Below, in pieces: positions 27,429 to 36,545 of a DNA stretch of 64,000 bases. The stretch's first letter is position 1, and each line of letters opens with the position of its first letter. The stretch spans positions 1 through 64,000 of the forward strand of contig JAEUMD010000010.1 in the NCBI GenBank assembly GCA_016793635.1. The letters are read 5' to 3'. Made by a program: the position numbers and the translations under genes. This stretch comes from Hyphomicrobiaceae bacterium (GTDB lineage: Bacteria > Pseudomonadota > Alphaproteobacteria > Rhizobiales > Hyphomicrobiaceae). The notes under the pieces are model-generated. The model did no database searches and was not told the origin of the DNA. It was given only the letters and a program-made list of their open reading frames with translations.

Positions 27429-29720
27429 TCACTCGAGCCGGCGCGGCGCGCGAACGAGACCGGCGAACGCCAGGGCTGCGAGCAGAATGCCGAGCCCACG
27501 CTCGACAAACCGCGCGAGCCCCAGCAGGTCGCCGCCGCTGACACCCCCGCCGCCCACCGTGCCCGGTACCAGCTCTGGCAGCCATGCCGGGTTCTCGCGC
27601 CACTGTTCCGCTTGCCCTGAATCGAGCAGCGGCACCAACACGTCCAGCGAATAGAGGACGGGCTCGAACCGGTCGGCGCGAACCGTTATGCCGCCGGCCT
27701 GCGCGGGAGCGGCGCGAGCGACGAAAGCCGGCCCGCCGCAACTCTCCTCCGGGCATCGCATCCCCGCTGCGTAGAGGCCAGCAAACGCCAGCATCACCAC
27801 CGCGAGCGCGACGACGGGCCGCCAGGGTCGATGTCCGTAACCCGTGAGCAGATCATCGAGGTGGCTGGCCCAGCGCGGACCGCGCCGCCGCATCGCGCGC
27901 CGCTGGCGTCGCAGTCCTGCGAGCATGACGGAACGCGCCTGATCGTGCAGGCCGGCTGCGGAGAGATGACGTGCGACCTCGCTCCAGGGTTGCCGCTTGA
28001 AGGCGACGTCGAGATCGCTCTCAGACTGTGCCTCGAGCCAGCCGATACGTGCTGCACCCTGCGGCTCTCGCAAAGAGCTCCGACCGACGTCGTGACCGAC
28101 GGGGCGCCCGGCCGGGTTGACCAGCCGCTCGCAGACGAAGCCATTGAGAACAAGGTGGTCGGTGCGGCCATGGGCCGGAAGCGGCCACGCCGCGGCGAAA
28201 TCTATAAAGTCGCCGACCTCGGCGTGCGAAAAATCGACGATACCGCGCGGACGCTCGCCGGGCTCGGCCGGCATCTCGAGCGTGGCGACGCGGGCGCCCG
28301 ACAGCCCGAGCGCCAGATCGTCGGCTGCGCAATGCGGTGGTACCGGGTTGGCGCGTGCCAACGCCACGATGCGACTTCCAGCGATCTTCAACCGGCCATG
28401 CTCGATCCGCGCCCGTTCGAGCCTCAATCCGCCCAGCGAGCTGAGGCCGCCGCCAAGATCCACGTCTCCACGAACCGACGTGCCTGAAGCATCGAGCGCC
28501 TCGCCACTCTCGACCTTGAGCGATGCGCCAGCGAGGCTCAGCGAGCCGCCGATTTCCGCGTTGACCAGTGCGACCTTGCCAAACACAACCGCGCGCGCGA
28601 GCGAGACGCCCGCTCCTGTCGAACAGCCGTTGCCTTCGACCGCAAGTGCCGTACCGAACAGCCGAGCATTGGCGAGCACGACTCCACCCCGAATACGTGC
28701 CGAAGAGATACCGAGCGCACCGACGAGCTTGGCGGCTTCGAGATCGATGCTGCCGGCGATGCTCGCGCCACCGAGCGCTATCGCCAGATCGCCGCCCCGG
28801 ACCTCGAGACCGGCTGACGCGAGGTCGCCTCCGACCGTCGCGCCGTCGAGGCGAAGAGGGCCAGAGAGCCGCGCGCCCGGCAACGTCAGTGCACCGTCAA
28901 CGGAAAGACCGCCGGCCAACACACCCAATTCGCCGATGCACGCCTGCGCCAACGATACGCGCCCCTCCCCGCGAAGACCGGCGAGAACGATACCGTGCCG
29001 GGTGGAAACACCATCGAGTACGACATCGCCGCCGACCCGCGCGCCTTCGAGATCGATATCGGCCCCGGCATAGCCATTGAACGCAGCCCCTTCGCCTTGC
29101 AACCCGCCGCCAATGCGCGATCGTGACAGTGCCGTTACACCCCGGAAAGAGGAGCGCCGAAGGACCAACTGACCGCCAACGCGCACTCCAGCCGCCAGCA
29201 GTGCCGAATTGCCGTCGCCGAGCGCCACGCCCTCGACGGCCAGCCCGCCGCGCACCACCGCGCCGCGCAAGTGCACCATCCCATTGATCTCGCCGCCGCC
29301 AATGAGCAGGCTGCTATCGACCTCTAGCCTGTCCGCGAGCAGCGATCCGTCGATCACGCTGGCGTGGAGCGTGAGCCGGCGTACCCGCGCGCTTGCCAGC
29401 ACCAGCGCGGGCGACGAGGTCGTTGCGGTTTGAGAACGGTGGGGTGCGATCGTTTCGATGCGAGCTTCGCTGAGCGTCAACGGCTTGTCGACCACCGCCC
29501 CGTCGAGATCGAGGCCGCCAAGAACGACGAGACGGCAAAGACTGAGCCCCGCGCGCGGCAGCAACCAGCCCGGACGGGCCTCGAGGATGAGATCGCGCAG
29601 CACGCTGCCGCGCACCGCCTCCCCGTCAAGATCAGCCAATTCCCCGCGCACCGCCGCGACCACCATCCGCCGCTCGGCGTCGGTCATGTCGGGCGATAGG
29701 AGCATCATGGGCTGCGACAT
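27429..29720 (-). CDS. large beta-helix-like repeat protein with two C-terminal membrane segments
   Basis: From ATG 29720 the product has 763 residues; the in-frame TTG at 29834 adds an implausible Trp/Arg-rich leader. Residues about 50-480 consist of a loose repeat of about 20 residues rich in Gly, Leu, Val and Asp, such as ARVGGDVVLDGVSTRHG and ATVGGDLASAGLEVRGG, expected to form a right- or left-handed beta-helix like bactofilins or pentapeptide proteins. The repeat gives way to an alpha-helical part (LHDQARSVMLAGLRRQRR) and then GYGHRPWRPV leading into membrane segments near residue 640 and at the C-terminus. Similar alphaproteobacterial proteins carry the label membrane-associated oxidoreductase, but I see no cofactor motif and do not adopt it. 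Confidence 0.72.
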   Translation of the reverse strand: MSQPMMLLSPDMTDAERRMVVAAVRGELADLDGEAVRGSVLRDLILEARPGWLLPRAGLSLCRLVVLGGLDLDGAVVDKPLTLSEARIETIAPHRSQTATTSSPALVLASARVRRLTLHASVIDGSLLADRLEVDSSLLIGGGEINGMVHLRGAVVRGGLAVEGVALGDGNSALLAAGVRVGGQLVLRRSSFRGVTALSRSRIGGGLQGEGAAFNGYAGADIDLEGARVGGDVVLDGVSTRHGIVLAGLRGEGRVSLAQACIGELGVLAGGLSVDGALTLPGARLSGPLRLDGATVGGDLASAGLEVRGGDLAIALGGASIAGSIDLEAAKLVGALGISSARIRGGVVLANARLFGTALAVEGNGCSTGAGVSLARAVVFGKVALVNAEIGGSLSLAGASLKVESGEALDASGTSVRGDVDLGGGLSSLGGLRLERARIEHGRLKIAGSRIVALARANPVPPHCAADDLALGLSGARVATLEMPAEPGERPRGIVDFSHAEVGDFIDFAAAWPLPAHGRTDHLVLNGFVCERLVNPAGRPVGHDVGRSSLREPQGAARIGWLEAQSESDLDVAFKRQPWSEVARHLSAAGLHDQARSVMLAGLRRQRRAMRRRGPRWASHLDDLLTGYGHRPWRPVVALAVVMLAFAGLYAAGMRCPEESCGGPAFVARAAPAQAGGITVRADRFEPVLYSLDVLVPLLDSGQAEQWRENPAWLPELVPGTVGGGGVSGGDLLGLARFVERGLGILLAALAFAGLVRAPRRLE

Positions 29721-30231
29721 GGAGGGAACTCGACGGAGAGAATTGAACGCGGATCGAAGCGGCGCAGCCCGCGTGCGCCACTCCCAACATAGCGCGGCCC
29801 CGCGGCCGTATTCCCGGCCGAAACGCCAGCACAATTATGCAAAACGATACCAACAAGCCGCCGCCGACGCCCTCCCGGCGCCGACCGCGGATCGTCCGGC
29901 AAGCTCGAATTTGATATGCCCCGAAAAGGGGCGGTCGCGGAACGCCCAAGTGAGGCCAACTTGATGGTGCGATAAATCCGTCGAAGGACGTGGTTAAGCT
30001 GTCCAGCGTCCGAGCGCCCGACGCTGCGGTGCTCCGGACATTATCTGCTAGGGTGGGCGCGGGGCGGCCCATGCGCTAAAGGAACGTGATGCAGGGCAAT
30101 GCAGGCTACGGATCGATTTAGCCCGGCACGATGCCGGGACATCGGCCCGGACCTGTTCCAGACGCGGATCGTTAGGGAAATTGCACATGCCGGAGCAAGC
30201 GACGTTGAACGGAGCGCAAGGAGCAGGGCAA
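29721..30231. other. divergent intergenic region of about 0.5 kb
   Basis: The region separates the beta-helix gene (minus) from the TMEM143-like gene (plus). Small AT-richer patches near 29830-29860 could carry promoters, but no confident boxes were found. Open frames here look like shadows. Confidence 0.4.
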
Positions 30232-31716
30232 ATGCCGCCCCCGATGCCGTCCGCCTCGCCGGCCGCCATCGCCGAGAAGGACACACCGTTGACGCCGCAC
30301 GCACCGGTTCCCCTCGAGGAAGCGGAAAAGCTGCTCGACGTTGCGCGCGACCCGAGCCGCGAGACATTCATACCGGTGACGCGCTCGGCGCTGATGGACC
30401 GCCTCACCGCGACCGAGGCGTGGCCGCCCAAGATCGCTGCCGAGGCTCGCCGCTTCTTCCGCTATCTCGATTACTGGCGCCACCAGCAGTACACCTCGCG
30501 CATTCTCGACCTCGAACACTCCTACGAACCGTTCAGTCCGGACTCGGACTTGCTGCAGACGCGCAAGTACACCGAGACGGACCGCAAGCGCATGCAGCAG
30601 CGCGTCATCGAGGGCATGGAGCACCTGCTCGAGCAGGCCAACTTCCGCCGCATCTCGCCTGACGACGTGTCACTGATCCTGACGCGGGAATCGCACTACG
30701 GCCTCGACCTCCACGTCGACTTCACGGTGTTCGAGGACGTGCTGATTTATTACCGCGGCGCCTCGACCCGGCGCGACCGCCGACGCACACTGCGCAAGTT
30801 CCTGCGCAAGGAGGAATTCGACGTTCCGATCTTCCAGCGGCTGTTCCTGCTGTTCAAGCTGAAGCCGCTCGAGACGCAGATCCGCGAAGTTATGGACAAA
30901 GAGCGCATCTCCTACCAGGAGGCGCGCAAGATCGTCGCGCGGCTGCGCTCGATGATGCCGTCCGAGGTGCGCGAAACCAACATCTACATGAAGCTGTTCA
31001 AGAACATCCCGAGAAGCGACATCGAGATGGTGTTCCCGAACACGGTGGTGAAGTTCCGCCTCCGCGACAAGGTGAAACTCGGCGTCACCTCTGCGGGCGG
31101 CCTCGGGATGGGCGTCGCCGGCGCCGCCGGTAAAATTGCCCTGGCCGTCACCAACCCGATCGCCGCTGCCGGTGCCGTCGCTGGCCTTGGCGCCGTGATC
31201 GGCCGCCAGGTCATCAGCTTCATGAACCAGAAGCAGAAGTACATGGTGGTGATGGCCCAGAACCTCTACTTCCACTCGATGGCCGACAACCGCGGCGTGA
31301 TGATCAAGATGGCGGATCGCGCTGCCGAAGAGGACGTCAAGGAAGAGATGCTGCTCTACAGTGTGCTGGTGAAGGAGCGCGCGCGCCGATCAGATCTACC
31401 AGCCATCGACCGTGCCATAGAGCAGTACCTCGCCAGCGTCTTCGACGTGAATGTCGATTTCGATCTTTCCGACGCGCTTGAGCGGTTGTTGCGCGACGGC
31501 CTCGTGACGGAGGAGCCTGACGGGACTTTGCGAACGCTGTCGCCGCGAGCAGCAGCACTCCACATCGATCATCTCTGGGACAAGTTCCTCGACGAGTTGC
31601 CCGATCCGACGCGCGGCGAGGGTACCGAGATCAACGGCGACGGCGTGAAGCTCGCGCGTGGTCTTTCGGAGACCGCGCCCCCGCCGGATGGCGGCATCGC
31701 CAGCGATATGTTCTGA
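30232..31716 (+). CDS. TMEM143-like DUF3754 membrane protein
   Basis: ATG 30232 has an ideal AAGGAG 8 nt upstream and gives 494 residues; ATG 30187 would add 15. Visible regions: a soluble N-terminal half with LHVDFTVFEDVLIYYRGAST and KFLRKEEFDVPIFQRLFLLF; the metazoan-TMEM143-like stretch LKLFKNIPRSDIEMVFPNT (here beginning MKLFKNI) around residue 257; a Gly/Ala-rich membrane pair (about 283-330); then YMVVMAQNLYFHSMADNRG and a winged-helix-like C-terminal region. Family function is unknown in bacteria; in animals the homologue is mitochondrial. It is probably an inner-membrane protein. Confidence 0.8.
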   Translation: MPPPMPSASPAAIAEKDTPLTPHAPVPLEEAEKLLDVARDPSRETFIPVTRSALMDRLTATEAWPPKIAAEARRFFRYLDYWRHQQYTSRILDLEHSYEPFSPDSDLLQTRKYTETDRKRMQQRVIEGMEHLLEQANFRRISPDDVSLILTRESHYGLDLHVDFTVFEDVLIYYRGASTRRDRRRTLRKFLRKEEFDVPIFQRLFLLFKLKPLETQIREVMDKERISYQEARKIVARLRSMMPSEVRETNIYMKLFKNIPRSDIEMVFPNTVVKFRLRDKVKLGVTSAGGLGMGVAGAAGKIALAVTNPIAAAGAVAGLGAVIGRQVISFMNQKQKYMVVMAQNLYFHSMADNRGVMIKMADRAAEEDVKEEMLLYSVLVKERARRSDLPAIDRAIEQYLASVFDVNVDFDLSDALERLLRDGLVTEEPDGTLRTLSPRAAALHIDHLWDKFLDELPDPTRGEGTEINGDGVKLARGLSETAPPPDGGIASDMF

Positions 31717-31919
31717 TCTGCGGTTTTCCGGTTCGGTTTCGGCCGCCAGGCCTGTAATCGCGTTGGCTGCGGCGGTCGCTCAGACTGGTATAGGCGTTGA
31801 CGCGCACGCGGCGCCGCCGTATTGGCGGCGCGCGGTCGCCTCCAGTGTACCGCGTCAGCCTCGACCCGCCCCGGCGCACCCTTACCGCGCCCACTTACCG
31901 CAATGAAACCGAGAGAACG

Positions 31920-32798
31920 ATGGCCGCGCGCAAGATCACACTCAACGTGGCCAGCCGCGACGCGGCCCGCTCGATCGCCGGGGCCCTGCAGGATCTGATC
32001 GAGCCGCTGCCCGACGCGCTGACGCTGTTCGAGGACAAGACGGCCAGCGGCGCCTGGCGCATCGACGCCTATTACGAGACGCCGCCGGAGCCGGCCGCGC
32101 TTGCCGCGGAACTCGCCGCCATTCTGTCGATCGAACCGCCGGCACTCACGGTCGAGGACGTTCCGGCGCTCAACTGGGTGGCGCTGTCCCAGGCCGCGCT
32201 CCCACCCGTTCGCGCCGGCCGCTTCACAATTCACGGCAGCCATGACTCCGAGCGCGTGCCTCAGGGTCCTGGCGCCATCCTCGTCGATGCGGGCGAAGCG
32301 TTCGGCACCGCGCATCACGCCACGACGTTCGGTTGCCTCCTCGCCATCGACCGTCTGACCCGGCGCCGGCGTTACCACAGCGTGATGGACCTCGGCTGCG
32401 GCTCGGGCGTGCTTGCCATTGCCGCACGGCGGGCGCTTCCGCACGCGCGCGTCATTGCGGCCGACATCGATCCCCCATCGGTCGAGGTGGCGCGCACCAA
32501 CGCGCGCCTGAACCGCTGCGCCTCGAGCGTGCCGATGCTGGTCGCCGCCGGGCTCGATCATCCCCGTCTGCGTTCACGCCGATACGACCTGCTCATCGCC
32601 AACATCCTGGCCGATCCACTCATCGCCCTCGCCCGCTCCATCGCCCGCGCCGTGGTGCCGGGAGGGCAAGTCGTCCTGTCCGGCCTGCTGGTGCATCAGG
32701 CCCCAGCCGTCACGGCCGCCTATCGCGCCGCCGGGTTCCGTCTCGACACCCATGAGCGCGTCGACGAGTGGTCCACGCTGGTCCTGACCCGACGCTGA
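31920..32798 (+). CDS. prmA: ribosomal protein L11 methyltransferase
   Basis: The 292-residue protein from ATG 31920 has a short N-terminal substrate-recognition domain (NWVALSQAALPPVRAGRF), the PrmA-specific linker DAGEAFGTAHHATTFGCL, the AdoMet motif MDLGCGSGVLAIAA and the N-I-L-A catalytic motif in LLIANILADPL. It trimethylates ribosomal protein L11 in the cytoplasm. The longer open frame to 31797 lacks a ribosome-binding site. It is followed 117 bp downstream by the DUF2339 gene on the same strand. Confidence 0.95.
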   Translation: MAARKITLNVASRDAARSIAGALQDLIEPLPDALTLFEDKTASGAWRIDAYYETPPEPAALAAELAAILSIEPPALTVEDVPALNWVALSQAALPPVRAGRFTIHGSHDSERVPQGPGAILVDAGEAFGTAHHATTFGCLLAIDRLTRRRRYHSVMDLGCGSGVLAIAARRALPHARVIAADIDPPSVEVARTNARLNRCASSVPMLVAAGLDHPRLRSRRYDLLIANILADPLIALARSIARAVVPGGQVVLSGLLVHQAPAVTAAYRAAGFRLDTHERVDEWSTLVLTRR

Positions 32799-32915
32799 GG
32801 CCCTCGGCCCTTCAGCATTGCTTCAGGCATATCGTGCACGATAGCCGATCGCGGACGCACGCGACGGCCTCCGCGAGCGCCCGGCGCAACCTCATCGTCG
32901 CGCGCGAGGGCATCG

Positions 32916-35891
32916 ATGTTCTTCACACTGCTGGTCGTTATCGGCCTCGCGTTTTATCTGCACCGCCAGATCAAGGACCTGCGGGGGCGCCTCGACCGCG
33001 CGGAAAACGAAATCCTGGTGCTGCAGGCACGCAGGCCCGGGCCGGCCGATGCTGCCACTGGCGAGCGTCCGGCCACCGCCCCTCAACGCCCAGCGGCCGG
33101 CCTATCGCCGCCTGCCCCTGCTGCAGGCGAAACGCCCGCCGCACCACCAGCCCCCGAAACGCCGAGTACGCCATCGGCGGACGAGAAAGCGACGGCAGGT
33201 GCCGTCCCCCCAGTCAAGCCGAGAGCGCCCGCAAGCTGGAGCTCGACGACGCCCGGTGCGGCAGGCGCAGGTGCCAGCGGCCCGAGCCTCGAGGAAGCCA
33301 TTGGTACCAAGTGGGCCGTCTACGCCGGCGGTGTCGCGCTCGCCTTCGGTGGCGTTTTCCTCGTCAATTACACGATCGAGCAGGGCTTGCTCGGCCCGGG
33401 CGCCCGCATGCTGCTTGGGCTGCTGTTGTCCGCCGTTCTGATCGGCGGTGGCGAGTGGTTCAGGCGCACCGACAAGCGACTTGGTTTCAACCATGCCGCC
33501 GAAGCGCATATTCCGAGCATTCTCACGGCAGCCGGCACGGTCGCCGCCTTCGCCACGATCTACGCGGCCCACGCGCTCTATGGCTTCATCGGCAGCGCCG
33601 TGGCTTTCGTCGCACTCGGCGCTGTCGGCATCGCCACGATGCTCGCCGCCGCGCTGCACGGACCGGCCCTCGCGGGCCTCGGCCTCGCCGGTTCGTTCGT
33701 GACGCCAGCGCTGATATCGAGCGCGGAGCCGAACCCGTGGCCGGTGGTCGTCTATCTCGCCGTTGTCTCGACCGCGGCGCTGCTGCTTTCCCGCCTCAGA
33801 ACCTGGGCATGGCTCGCGGGAACGACCGTCGCGGGCGCCGTGGCATGGGGCTTCGCGCTGCTCGAGGAGGCGACGCGCCCGCTCCGCTTCCCGGTCGAGG
33901 TGGCGCCGGTCATCGATCCCGTCACCGGCGTCGCGACCTATACGCCACCGGCGCCACCGGTTCTGACTGGTGGGTGGATCGAGGCAACCTATCTGCACGC
34001 CAGCCTCCAGCTCACGCTCGCGGCCGTTTTGATCGCGCTTGCTCCGCATTTCGCACGCGGACGAGTTGCACCGTTGGCCCAGCCGGTACGGCCCGATTGG
34101 ATCGCGACGGCTTGCCTCGCCGGTCATGCGCTGCTCGCGCTCGCAATCCTCACCAGCGCTCCGGTGACGGGCGCGGCCTGGCCCATCTATGCCGCGGTCA
34201 CGCTTGCTCTGCTGGCCGCAACCTCCTACCTCGCCCGCCCTGTCGCCTCTGCCGCGCCGCTTGGTGGGGCGCTCGCCGCGGCGACGGTACTGTTCTGGCC
34301 GGCCGTGCGCGAAATCGAGCTGATCGCGCCGTTCAACGCCCTCGGCGACCTGCTCGGCTACCCGGATGAAGTCGCGACGTTCCTCCTGTTCGCGGGGCTT
34401 GCAACGATCCCGTCCGCCGCGGTCGCGGTCTGGACGCTGTGGCGCGGCCGGCCGCTCGACACCGTGACCGCCTCCTTCTTCGCCCTCGCCGCGACAGCGG
34501 CACCGCTTCTGGTGCTGGTGATCGCCTACGTTCGCGCGGGTGAACTCACCGCCTCTCTTTCGTTCATGACCGTCGCATTCCTGCTGGCCGGCGCTTACGC
34601 CCTCTTGGCGGAGATGTTCCGTGCCATCGAGAAACGGCAAGCGCGCGAAGGCCGCGAAGCGCGCGCCTCCGGCGGCCCATCGCCGTCCGACGAAGTCGCT
34701 GACCTGCACGAGCAGGAAGCGGATACGAGCGGCCTCGCATCTGGAGCGTTTGCCGCCGCCGCGGTCGGTGCGCTCGTCATCGGCATCACCGTCGTGACCG
34801 ACCGGCAATACCTGGCCGCCGCGCTGGCGCTGACCGCGCTCGCCACCGCCTGGATCGCCAATGCCCGCGCCATGCCGATCCTGCGCCACGTCGTTGCGGC
34901 CATCGGCGTGCTGATCGCTCTCCGCCTTCTGCTCGATCCGGTTCTGTTCGGTCTCTCGACAGGCACCACCCCGCTGCTCAACGCGCTGCTGGTCGTCTAC
35001 GGCGTACCGGCGGCGGCGTTCTCGGCCGCGGCCTATCTGTTGCGCCAGAGCCATGTGGAAGCCGGCACGACGCCGGGCCTTGCCGTGCACATCAGCGAAG
35101 GCGTCGCGACACTACTCGCCGCCCTGCTGGCGTTCTTCGAAATTCGCCATCTCACCAACAACGGCAACGTGTTCAGCACTTCCAGCGGGCACGTGGAGCA
35201 GGGACTGCTGGCGATGACAGCGCTCGGCTTCTCGCAGCTCGCGGCACGCCTCAAGCGCGATCTTTCGAGTTTGGTCTTCGAGGTCGCCGCTTATGCCTTC
35301 AGTATTCTGGCGCTCGCGTTCGCCGTGCTCGGCCTCGGCTTCGCGCAGAACCCGTACTTCACGGGCGAGCGTATCGCTGGCCCCGTCATCTTCGACAGCC
35401 TGCTGCTCGGCTACGTCGCGCCGGGGCTCATGGCGCTCTACCTTGCGCGCATTTCGCGCGGCATCCGGCACGACCTCTTCGTGCAGATCGCAGGCGGCGT
35501 CGGGTTGGGGCTCGTATTCCTCTACACCACGCTCGAGGTGCGCCACATCTTCCAGGGCGAGATCATCACCGCTTCGCGGCCCACCGGCAGCGCCGAAATC
35601 TGGGGTTACACCGCCGCCTGGCTGCTGCTCGGTATCGTGCTGCTCGGATATGGCCTGGTACGCAATCTGACGATGCCGCGCATCGCCTCCGCCGCGCTGA
35701 TCGTGGCGGCCTCGCTCAAGGTTGTATTGGTCGATCTCGCTGGCGTTTCGGGTATCTGGCGCGCGCTATCGTTCCTCTGCCTCGGCGCTGTGCTGATCGG
35801 CATCGGCCTCGTCTACCAGCGGCTGATTTTCGCCAAGCCGCGCACCCCGAGCGCCCCTCAGGCCGCGCCCCCCAACCCGCCGGAAAGTTAG
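32916..35891 (+). CDS. DUF2339 polytopic membrane protein
   Basis: The 991-residue protein begins with a signal-anchor (MFFTLLVVIGLAFYLHRQI) and a short coiled coil (RLDRAENEILVLQAR), then a long Pro/Ala-rich linker (about 45-125). The conserved DUF2339 core follows: LEEAIGTKWAVYAGGVALAF, then about two dozen hydrophobic segments to the C-terminus, with the soluble loop EKRQAREGREARASGG near residue 575. The family consists of large multi-pass inner-membrane proteins of unknown function. It has no partner gene here apart from prmA upstream. A terminator follows 30 bp after the stop. Confidence 0.9.
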   Translation: MFFTLLVVIGLAFYLHRQIKDLRGRLDRAENEILVLQARRPGPADAATGERPATAPQRPAAGLSPPAPAAGETPAAPPAPETPSTPSADEKATAGAVPPVKPRAPASWSSTTPGAAGAGASGPSLEEAIGTKWAVYAGGVALAFGGVFLVNYTIEQGLLGPGARMLLGLLLSAVLIGGGEWFRRTDKRLGFNHAAEAHIPSILTAAGTVAAFATIYAAHALYGFIGSAVAFVALGAVGIATMLAAALHGPALAGLGLAGSFVTPALISSAEPNPWPVVVYLAVVSTAALLLSRLRTWAWLAGTTVAGAVAWGFALLEEATRPLRFPVEVAPVIDPVTGVATYTPPAPPVLTGGWIEATYLHASLQLTLAAVLIALAPHFARGRVAPLAQPVRPDWIATACLAGHALLALAILTSAPVTGAAWPIYAAVTLALLAATSYLARPVASAAPLGGALAAATVLFWPAVREIELIAPFNALGDLLGYPDEVATFLLFAGLATIPSAAVAVWTLWRGRPLDTVTASFFALAATAAPLLVLVIAYVRAGELTASLSFMTVAFLLAGAYALLAEMFRAIEKRQAREGREARASGGPSPSDEVADLHEQEADTSGLASGAFAAAAVGALVIGITVVTDRQYLAAALALTALATAWIANARAMPILRHVVAAIGVLIALRLLLDPVLFGLSTGTTPLLNALLVVYGVPAAAFSAAAYLLRQSHVEAGTTPGLAVHISEGVATLLAALLAFFEIRHLTNNGNVFSTSSGHVEQGLLAMTALGFSQLAARLKRDLSSLVFEVAAYAFSILALAFAVLGLGFAQNPYFTGERIAGPVIFDSLLLGYVAPGLMALYLARISRGIRHDLFVQIAGGVGLGLVFLYTTLEVRHIFQGEIITASRPTGSAEIWGYTAAWLLLGIVLLGYGLVRNLTMPRIASAALIVAASLKVVLVDLAGVSGIWRALSFLCLGAVLIGIGLVYQRLIFAKPRTPSAPQAAPPNPPES

Positions 35892-35922
35892 AGGGAAATC
35901 GGGAAGACCTCCAAAAACCAAC

Positions 35923-35957
35923 GCGCCCCGGCCGGCCGAACCGGTCGGGGCGCTCTT
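35923..35957 (+). terminator. Rho-independent terminator of the DUF2339 gene
   Basis: The stem GCGCCCCGGCCGG / CCGGTCGGGGCGC (one G-T pair, 5-nt loop) is followed by TCTTGTCTCT. It sits about 30 bp past the stop codon and just ahead of the convergent DUF1127 gene. Confidence 0.82.
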
Positions 35958-35993
35958 GTCTCTCAGCCACCGAGAAGGCGGCCTGCGTGCTGT

Positions 35994-36236
35994 CTATACC
36001 CAGCCCACGACAGGCATATGACGGTTGCGCTTGATCTCGGCGATTTCAGCCGTGGTGAAACCAAGCGCGGCGAGATCGGCGACCGATGCCCGCGCCAGAT
36101 AGGGCTTCAACAGGCGGTCGGCACGGGCCTGCTGCCCGGCGACGACCGCATCGAAGAAACGCGACAGAACGCCCTTGTGCCCGCCATTGGCGGAGACGCG
36201 CCCAACCGGCGCGTCCATGGTCAAAGTTTTGCTCAT
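35994..36236 (-). CDS. DUF1127 (YjiS-like) small protein
   Basis: The 80-residue protein from ATG 36236 has the C-terminal DUF1127 motif LARASVADLAALGFTTAEIA followed by EIKRN, after a helical FFDAVVAGQQARADR segment. DUF1127 proteins are short, basic, and in alphaproteobacteria are linked to RNA metabolism and phosphate or carbon physiology; a role here is inferred only from the family. The mRNA leader has AAAAGGAGGT about 24 nt before the ATG and a second purine stretch GAAGGGGTGGG closer to it. It converges with the DUF2339 gene. Confidence 0.85.
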   Translation of the reverse strand: MSKTLTMDAPVGRVSANGGHKGVLSRFFDAVVAGQQARADRLLKPYLARASVADLAALGFTTAEIAEIKRNRHMPVVGWV

Positions 36237-36545
36237 GATGATCCCACCCCTTCGAGTGGACCTCCTTTTCGGAGCAGCCCCGGCCGCGGGGTTTTCCCCG
36301 TCGTGACGAAGCAGATGCTTCGAAAGGTAGTGGAGCCGCCCGCCGCCGAACAGGCGGTATGTTGCATCGCAGCATTGCGCGGGACTCATGGCCCCCCTCG
36401 GCGCTTGCAGGCGGCTATTTCATCGCCAGACAAGGGTAATTGCATCGGACGGAACGCCAGCCCGGTGTTCTGGCCCACAGCACGCGCATTGCGACACCGG
36501 CACGTGGCACGTATCAACGTCCGAGACGAACAACGACGGCGGCCC
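36237..36545. other. 309-bp divergent intergenic region
   Basis: The region lies between DUF1127 (minus) and aminopeptidase P (plus). It holds two small hairpins: CCCCG-GCCG-CGGGG followed by TTTT near 36278-36296, and CGAAGC-AGAT-GCTTCG near 36307-36322. Both lie in the DUF1127 5' leader when read on the minus strand. No gene was seen. Confidence 0.45.

Noticed and set aside
33102-35090. 662-codon frame antisense to the DUF2339 gene
   Set aside because: Composition dominated by Arg, Gly and Glu with no domain; the sense strand has a clear membrane family.
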